A DNA stretch of 64,000 nt. Origin: Microvirga arabica (GTDB taxonomy: Bacteria > Pseudomonadota > Alphaproteobacteria > Rhizobiales > Beijerinckiaceae). The notes under the pieces were generated by a model. It ran no database searches. It was not told where the DNA came from and worked only from the letters and a program-made list of their open reading frames with translations. The DNA lies in contig NZ_JAFBID010000007.1 of NCBI RefSeq assembly GCF_016811235.1, positions 62,001-126,000 of the forward strand, read 5' to 3'. Positions 59,585 through 64,000 of this stretch are shown here, piece by piece. Position numbers and translations under genes: made by a program. Position 1 is the first letter of the stretch. Each line of letters opens with the position of its first letter.

Positions 59585-60726
59585 CGCGTGGCTCCCTGCG
59601 GGTTGATGGCATTGCCCTGAGGCTGCGGACGCGGCTGGCTCTGTGCCAGCGGCAGGAATGGCACCACACCCTGCCCGTTCTGATCCACGATGATCTTATC
59701 GACGCCGCCGTAGACGCGCTCCATGGTCTCGAGGAAGATGCGCTCGCGGCTGACATCCGGAGCCTTGCGGTACTCCTCATAGACCTGCCGGAAGCGGGCG
59801 GCCTGACCGGTGGCGTCGGCCACCGACTGCTCGCGGTAGGCTTCCGCCTGCTGGACGGTGCGGGCAGCCTCGCCTCGAGCCTCGGGGACGACACGGCTGG
59901 CGAAGGCGCCGGCTTCGTTCTGCACGCGCACCGCATCCTGCTGGGCGGCGTTCACGTCGAAGAAGGCCTGCTGGACCTCGGACGGCGGCCTGACAGCCTG
60001 GAGCTGAACCACGTTGATCAGCACACCGGCGCCGTACGCATCCAGGGCTTCCTGCATGATGTCGCGCACTTCCTGGGCGACGCTGGCCTGTTCCGTGGTC
60101 AGGATCGCCTGGATGTTGCGGCGGCCGATGACCTCGCGCATGGCGCTCTCAGCCACCGACTTGATGGTGCCGTCGGGGTTCTGCAGGTTGAAGACGTAAT
60201 CCTGCGGACGAGCCGGGTTGATCTGCCAGACCGCATCGAAATCGATGTCGACGATGTTCTCGTCGGCAGTCAGCATGAGGCTCTCTTCGATCACGTCGCG
60301 CGCACGCCCCTGCCCTGTCGGTGTCGAGCGGTATCCCACCTCGACCCGCTGCTGGGCGGTGACGTTAGGCTTCACCACGCGGCCGATCGGGTAAGGCAGG
60401 TTGTAGCGCAGGCCCTCGCCGGAGGTCCCGGTGAAGCGGCCGAAGATCATGTTGATGCCGACCTCGTTCGGCCGCACCGTGTAGAAGCCGGTGAGCAGCC
60501 AGACGGCAATGACACCCAGCACCAGAATGATCAGGCCCCGGCCTCCCATGGAGCCGCCGGGGATGAAGTCCTTCAGCCGGTCCTGGCTGCGGCGCAGGAT
60601 GTCTTCGAGGTCCGGGGGGTTTCCGTTCCCCTGCGGGCCGCCTGAGCCCCATGGGCTCTTGCCGCCTCCCGACCCGCCACGCTGCCCCCAGGGGCCACCG
60701 CCGCCGCTTTGGTTACTCCAAGGCAT
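59581..60726 (-). CDS. hflK: FtsH protease modulator HflK
   Basis: 381 residues. A glycine-rich N-terminus (MPWSNQSGGGGPWGQRGGSG) is followed by a membrane helix (GLIILVLGVIAVWLLTGFYT) and an SPFH domain (VRPNEVGINMIFGRF, EGLRYNLPYPIGRV, VVPEARGEAARTVQQAEAYR). Partner of HflC. The start at 60726 (GAGGAAAGG upstream) is used rather than the in-frame 60867. Lies after folA in the same strand, with a 137-bp gap. Confidence 0.95.
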   Translation of the reverse strand: MPWSNQSGGGGPWGQRGGSGGGKSPWGSGGPQGNGNPPDLEDILRRSQDRLKDFIPGGSMGGRGLIILVLGVIAVWLLTGFYTVRPNEVGINMIFGRFTGTSGEGLRYNLPYPIGRVVKPNVTAQQRVEVGYRSTPTGQGRARDVIEESLMLTADENIVDIDFDAVWQINPARPQDYVFNLQNPDGTIKSVAESAMREVIGRRNIQAILTTEQASVAQEVRDIMQEALDAYGAGVLINVVQLQAVRPPSEVQQAFFDVNAAQQDAVRVQNEAGAFASRVVPEARGEAARTVQQAEAYREQSVADATGQAARFRQVYEEYRKAPDVSRERIFLETMERVYGGVDKIIVDQNGQGVVPFLPLAQSQPRPQPQGNAINPQGATR

Positions 60727-60863
60727 AGGACGCCTTTCCTCACTTACGAAGAGACCGGCCGAAACAGCCGATAAGAACTGGAGACGGTTGTGGGTGTTGC
60801 CTCTTCCGCCTGTCAAGCCTGCGAATTGGGGATTCCGAAGCGCTTCGTCAACCTTGCAACGCC

Positions 60864-61376
60864 TCAACGGCGCCTTTCGAGATCAATAAAGGTAAACGGA
60901 TGCTCGTCATCCGGTCCTTTCGGGTGATCCTCGCGCTTCACCTCGCGAAACTGTGACCGGTCGAAGGCCGGAAAGACTGCATCGCCCTCGGGTGCCGTAT
61001 GGACCTCGGTCAGGAAGAGAGTCTGCACATGCGGCAGGGCGAGAGCGTAGATCTCGGCCCCGCCGGCCACGGCGACGGCGTCGGCTCCTGTCCTGCCTGC
61101 CAGCTCTTCCCCTTTCGCCACGGCCTCCGCCCAGGTGTGGGCCACATGCACGCCCTCAGCGGAGAACTCCTCGTCGCGGGTCAGCACGATGGTCTCCCGC
61201 CCCGGCAAGGGCTTGCCGATCGACTGGAATGTTTTTCGCCCCATGATCATCGGCTTGCCCATGGTAAGGCGGCGGAAGCGCCCCATGTCGGTCTTGATCC
61301 GCCAGAGCAGACGATTGTCGCGGCCGATCACGCCGTTCTCGGCCATCGCGACCACGAGAATCAGGGGAATGGTCAT
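60864..61376 (-). CDS. folA: Dihydrofolate reductase
   Basis: 170 residues, the chromosomal type I length. Reduces dihydrofolate to tetrahydrofolate with NADPH. Evidence: ILVVAMAENGVIGRDNRLLW, the substrate-site KTDMGRFRRLTMGKPMIMGR and C-terminal GGAEIYALALPHVQTLFLTE. The ATG at 61376 overlaps the GNAT stop by 4 bp (ATGA). Co-located with thyA, which produces the dihydrofolate it recycles. Confidence 0.95.
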   Translation of the reverse strand: MTIPLILVVAMAENGVIGRDNRLLWRIKTDMGRFRRLTMGKPMIMGRKTFQSIGKPLPGRETIVLTRDEEFSAEGVHVAHTWAEAVAKGEELAGRTGADAVAVAGGAEIYALALPHVQTLFLTEVHTAPEGDAVFPAFDRSQFREVKREDHPKGPDDEHPFTFIDLERRR

Positions 61377-61855
61377 GGCTCCTCCGCCAGTCGCTGCAAG
61401 GCCTCGCCCGTCACGCGCTGCACTGTCCACTCGTCCATCGGCATCGCCCCGATGGAACGATAGACCTTGAGCGCCGGCTCATTCCAGTCGAGCACCCACC
61501 ATTCAAGGCGCGCCAGCCCCTCCGTCACGCACCTGCGGGCCAGATGCCGCAGCAGGGCGCGGCCGATTCCCTTGGAACGCAGCTCGGGCCTGACGAAGAG
61601 ATCCTCGAGATAGATCCCATGGCGCCCTCGGAAGGTGGAGAAATTGTAAAACCACAGGGCAAAGCCGGCGGGCTCACCCTCCCACTCGGCGATGTCCGCA
61701 AAGACGCGCGGGTTAGGACCGAAGAGCGCTTTCGCAATGTCGGCCTCGGTCGCGTCCACCTCATGAGCCAGCCGCTCATACTCGGCGAGTTCCCGGATGA
61801 AGCGGAAGATCAGGGCCGCGTCGGACTCTGTAGCAGGTCGGATCGATAAACTCAT
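61373..61855 (-). CDS. GNAT family N-acetyltransferase
   Basis: 160 residues. Single GNAT fold: IRPATESDAALIFRFIRELA, the CoA-binding LEDLFVRPELRSKGIGRALL (RxxGxG/A) and WWVLDWNEPALKVYRSIGAM. The latter and the length resemble diamine/thialysine N-acetyltransferases (SAT1-like); substrate unproven. Between the DUF2293 gene and folA. Confidence 0.9.
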   Translation of the reverse strand: MSLSIRPATESDAALIFRFIRELAEYERLAHEVDATEADIAKALFGPNPRVFADIAEWEGEPAGFALWFYNFSTFRGRHGIYLEDLFVRPELRSKGIGRALLRHLARRCVTEGLARLEWWVLDWNEPALKVYRSIGAMPMDEWTVQRVTGEALQRLAEEP

Positions 61856-61891
61856 GACGTCTTCTGGCGTTTCCTGGTGTGACTGTCGAGG

Positions 61892-62197
61892 TTATTCCGC
61901 TTCATCCTCGGCCTGAACACGCCGAGGCGAACCCCACTCCTCCAGAATGCCGTTCATGTCGTCCAGGACGAAGAACCTGGCACTCTCGACATCATAGCCG
62001 TCGTCCAGAAGGCTGTCGTAATCCGTCATCCGGTGGCGGATATAGGCCGTGAGGGACAGCCAGGCTGCTACCTCCGGCGAGGCGCCGTGCAGGCCGCGGC
62101 TGCCCAGCGCGTGGTCGGTCACAGCCTCGAACTCGTGGCGCGGAATGCGAGGGGCGAGGATGCGCACGGCGCTCTCGATGGCTTCGCGCCTGTTCAT
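61892..62197 (-). CDS. DUF2293-like domain protein
   Basis: 101 residues: MNRREAIESAVRILAPRIPR, then FEAVTDHALGSRGLHGASPE and AYIRHRMTDYDSLLDDGYD, a pattern I associate with DUF2293 (unknown function). The ATG at 62197 lies 5 bp after thyA; upstream in-frame residues are the shadow of thyA. Acidic C-terminus. Confidence 0.85.
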   Translation of the reverse strand: MNRREAIESAVRILAPRIPRHEFEAVTDHALGSRGLHGASPEVAAWLSLTAYIRHRMTDYDSLLDDGYDVESARFFVLDDMNGILEEWGSPRRVQAEDEAE

Positions 62198-62202
62198 GAC
62201 GG

Positions 62203-62997
62203 TCAGACCGCGACGGGAGCCTTGATGGCCGGGTGAGGGTCGTAATCCTCGATGGCGATGTCGTCGTAGGTGAAGTCGAACAGCGAGCGCACGGATGGGT
62301 TCAGCCGCAGCTTCGGCAGCGCCCGCGGATCCCGGGAGAGCTGCAGCCGGGCCTGCTCCAGATGGTTCATGTAGAGGTGTGCGTCGCCGAAGGAATGGAC
62401 GAAGTCGCCGGGCTGCAGGCCGGTCGCCTGTGCCATCATGTGGGTGAGCAGCGCATAGGACGCGATGTTGAAGGGGACCCCTAAGAATACGTCCGCCGAG
62501 CGCTGGTAGAGCTGACAGGAGAGCCGCCCCTCCGCGACATAGAACTGGAACAGGCAGTGGCAGGGCGCCAGCGCCATCTTGTCGAGGTCGGCCGGGTTCC
62601 AGGCGGAGACGATCAGGCGGCGGCTGTCCGGATTGCGGCGGATCTCGTCGAGAACCCAGCGGATCTGGTCGACCGTCCCGCCGTCGGGGCGGCCCCAAGA
62701 GCGCCACTGCTTGCCGTAGACGGGGCCAAGGTCGCCGTTCTCGTCCGCCCACTCGTCCCAGATCGAAACACCGTTCTCCTTCAGATACTGGATGTTGGTG
62801 TCGCCCTTCAGGAACCACAGCAGCTCATGGATAATGGAGCGCAGGTGCAGCTTCTTCGTGGTGACGAGGGGAAAGCCCTCGCTGAGATCGAAGCGCATCT
62901 GGTGGCCGAACACGGAAATCGTGCCCGTTCCGGTCCGGTCGTCCTTGCGGACGCCCTCGTCCATAATGCGGCGGATGAGATCGAGATAGGCCTGCAT
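62203..62997 (-). CDS. thyA: Thymidylate synthase ThyA
   Basis: 264 residues, standard length. Methylates dUMP using methylene-tetrahydrofolate. Catalytic Cys in [15 protein letters not shown]; other motifs [61 protein letters not shown] and [12 protein letters not shown]. First gene of the thyA-folA-hflKC-degP run. Confidence 0.97.
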   Translation of the reverse strand: MQAYLDLIRRIMDEGVRKDDRTGTGTISVFGHQMRFDLSEGFPLVTTKKLHLRSIIHELLWFLKGDTNIQYLKENGVSIWDEWADENGDLGPVYGKQWRSWGRPDGGTVDQIRWVLDEIRRNPDSRRLIVSAWNPADLDKMALAPCHCLFQFYVAEGRLSCQLYQRSADVFLGVPFNIASYALLTHMMAQATGLQPGDFVHSFGDAHLYMNHLEQARLQLSRDPRALPKLRLNPSVRSLFDFTYDDIAIEDYDPHPAIKAPVAV

Positions 62998-63070
62998 GCG
63001 GTACTCCTCGGCGCATTATAGGTCAGGGGGTCTGGCCTTCCGAGTCGCAATTCATCCCCATCCCCACTCT

Positions 63071-63098
63071 TTCAAATTCCGTCCGCCCTGCCTATATT
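63071..63098 (+). promoter_or_regulatory. Candidate ssrA promoter
   Basis: TTCAAA, 16 bases, TATATT, directly before the tmRNA acceptor segment. The -10 is close to consensus; the -35 is weak. Confidence 0.5.
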
Positions 63099-63102
63099 AG
63101 GG

Positions 63103-63418
63103 GTGCCGGTCGCAAGATCGGCTATGGCGATAAACGGCTATCGGAATAAACCCATCGGACCCGGGGGCGGTACCCGGCGCCTCCACCAAAATCCAGGCAG
63201 GATCTGGCTTTCGGCGGGGGCGAAATAGGATCGACGAGGGCGTAAAGGGTAGACTTTCGCTCGGCATGGTTCCGCCGTTATCGGGCCGAATCTATAGTTG
63301 CCAACGACAACTATGCTCCGGTTGCAGTGGCTGCGTAAGCGGTCCCTAAAGCCGACTCAAAGCCCTTGCGGTTAGCACCGTAAGGCGGGGTCCGGAGGCA
63401 CCTGGCAACAGAAGCCTC
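63103..63418 (+). ncRNA. ssrA: tmRNA, circularly permuted (two-piece) gene
   Basis: The acceptor piece comes first, ending in GCGCCTCCACCA at 63188. A short spacer follows, and the coding piece begins with GGGGGCGAAATAGGATCGAC. This permuted order is characteristic of alphaproteobacteria. The tag frame runs 63300-63338 and encodes ANDNYAPVAVAA then TAA. A terminal GGAGGC/GCCTCC stem closes the gene; exact mature ends were not determined. Releases stalled ribosomes and tags products for ClpXP. Confidence 0.95.
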
Positions 63419-63445
63419 CACTTTTGTTTCTGCAAGGGCTCGCGC

Positions 63446-64000
63446 ATGGCCGGTGGTAAAGACCTGATCCGCTACGATCTTCTGGTGCAGGAGGCCCTTA
63501 AGGGCGTCGTGCGCAAGGTGCTGATCGATGCCAAGGACGGGCTTCCGGGCGAGCACCATTTCTACATCTCCTTCCAGACGGATTTTCCGGGCGTTCGCCT
63601 CTCGAACCGCCTGCGCGAGAAATATCCTCAGGAGATGACCATCGTTCTCCAGCACCAGTACTGGGACCTCAACGTCACCGAGCACACCTTCGAGGTAGGG
63701 CTGTCGTTCTCCGGCATCCCGGAGCGGCTGCTCATCCCGTTCGATGCGCTCACCGGCTTCTTCGATCCGTCCGTGCAGTTCGGCCTCAAGTTCGACAGCC
63801 AGGATGACGATGAGGAGGAGGCCCAGGAGACCGAGCCTGCGCCTCAGCCGGCGCGCGGCACCGCCGAACCCGTGGAATTGAAGCAGCCCCGCAAGGCGCT
63901 GCCCGCGGCGGAGAAGCCGGCTGCTGCCTCCAAGGCCGAGCAGCAGAACGAGGCGCCTGCGGAGCAGGCTCCCGAGTCCGACGCCGCCTCAGGCACCGCC
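63446..64000 (+). CDS. sspB: ClpXP adaptor SspB, alphaproteobacterial type (3' end outside window)
   Basis: The first 185 residues are visible. LIRYDLLVQEALKGVVRKVL, HHFYISFQTDFPGVRLSNRL, EMTIVLQHQYWDLNVTEHTF and FEVGLSFSGIPERLLIPFDA match SspB-alpha, which delivers ssrA-tagged proteins to ClpXP. A long acidic, Ala/Pro-rich linker follows (~125 on), normally ending in a ClpX-binding motif beyond the window. It lies 27 bp behind the tmRNA that makes its substrate tag. No stop codon before base 64000. Confidence 0.93.
   Translation, partial: MAGGKDLIRYDLLVQEALKGVVRKVLIDAKDGLPGEHHFYISFQTDFPGVRLSNRLREKYPQEMTIVLQHQYWDLNVTEHTFEVGLSFSGIPERLLIPFDALTGFFDPSVQFGLKFDSQDDDEEEAQETEPAPQPARGTAEPVELKQPRKALPAAEKPAAASKAEQQNEAPAEQAPESDAASGTA

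Overview
The window is high-GC chromosomal DNA from an alphaproteobacterium, most likely order Hyphomicrobiales (Rhizobiales) and resembling Methylobacteriaceae such as Microvirga. The evidence is a circularly permuted (two-piece) tmRNA gene with the tag ANDNYAPVAVAA next to an alpha-type SspB, a divergent MarR-hmgA pair, leader-peptide attenuators in front of leuA and ilvB, a TRAP/sugar-acid catabolic cluster and a very large multi-HAMP hybrid kinase. The genus is inferred from gene content. I see no rRNA, IS element, prophage or CRISPR array.

Layout. 1-1.0 kb: the 5' part of a globin-coupled chemoreceptor, running off the left edge. 1.2-2.0 kb: two small unknown genes. 2.0-9.7 kb: a divergent sugar-acid cluster, with denD and a TRAP transporter (dctP, dctM, dctQ) on the minus strand and an enolase-superfamily dehydratase, an FAD-linked 2-hydroxyacid dehydrogenase and an SDR on the plus strand. 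10.3-18.2 kb: two translationally coupled hybrid histidine kinases, the larger (1949 aa) with nine 92-residue HAMP units. 18.5-25.8 kb: a lone Bug-type binding protein, then tamB and tamA. 26.4-30.8 kb: an aa3-type cytochrome c oxidase operon (II-I-III-III'-IV), preceded by a long gap holding a parS-like site. 31-37 kb: a DUF2189 membrane protein, tam, a FecR/CHASE2-cyclase pair and a frameshifted TPR gene. 37.9-39.8 kb: homogentisate dioxygenase and a divergent MarR regulator around an inverted-repeat operator. 40.5 kb: tRNA-Lys. 40.9-53.9 kb: branched-chain amino acid genes (leuA, ilvC, ilvN, ilvB, all minus strand), interspersed with pdxY-phzF-nudix, DedA, a cNMP-patatin protein and others. 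54-56.7 kb: RMD1-like protein, miaA, serB. 56.8-63.0 kb: a minus-strand housekeeping run thyA-DUF2293-GNAT-folA-hflK-hflC-DUF2065-degP. 63.1-64.0 kb: ssrA and sspB (cut by the right edge).

How the parts work together. leuA and ilvB each carry a short upstream ORF rich in the end-product codons (Leu; Leu/Ile/Val), followed by alternative hairpins, so both look attenuated by charged branched-chain tRNAs. TRAP uptake plus dehydratase and dehydrogenases suggests catabolism of an aldonic or uronic acid whose identity cannot be read from sequence. HflKC with DegP, and tmRNA with SspB, are protein quality-control modules. TamA/TamB insert outer-membrane proteins.

Limits: functions rest on motif and family recognition by eye, without searches. 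RNA structures and promoters were found by reading, not folded computationally.
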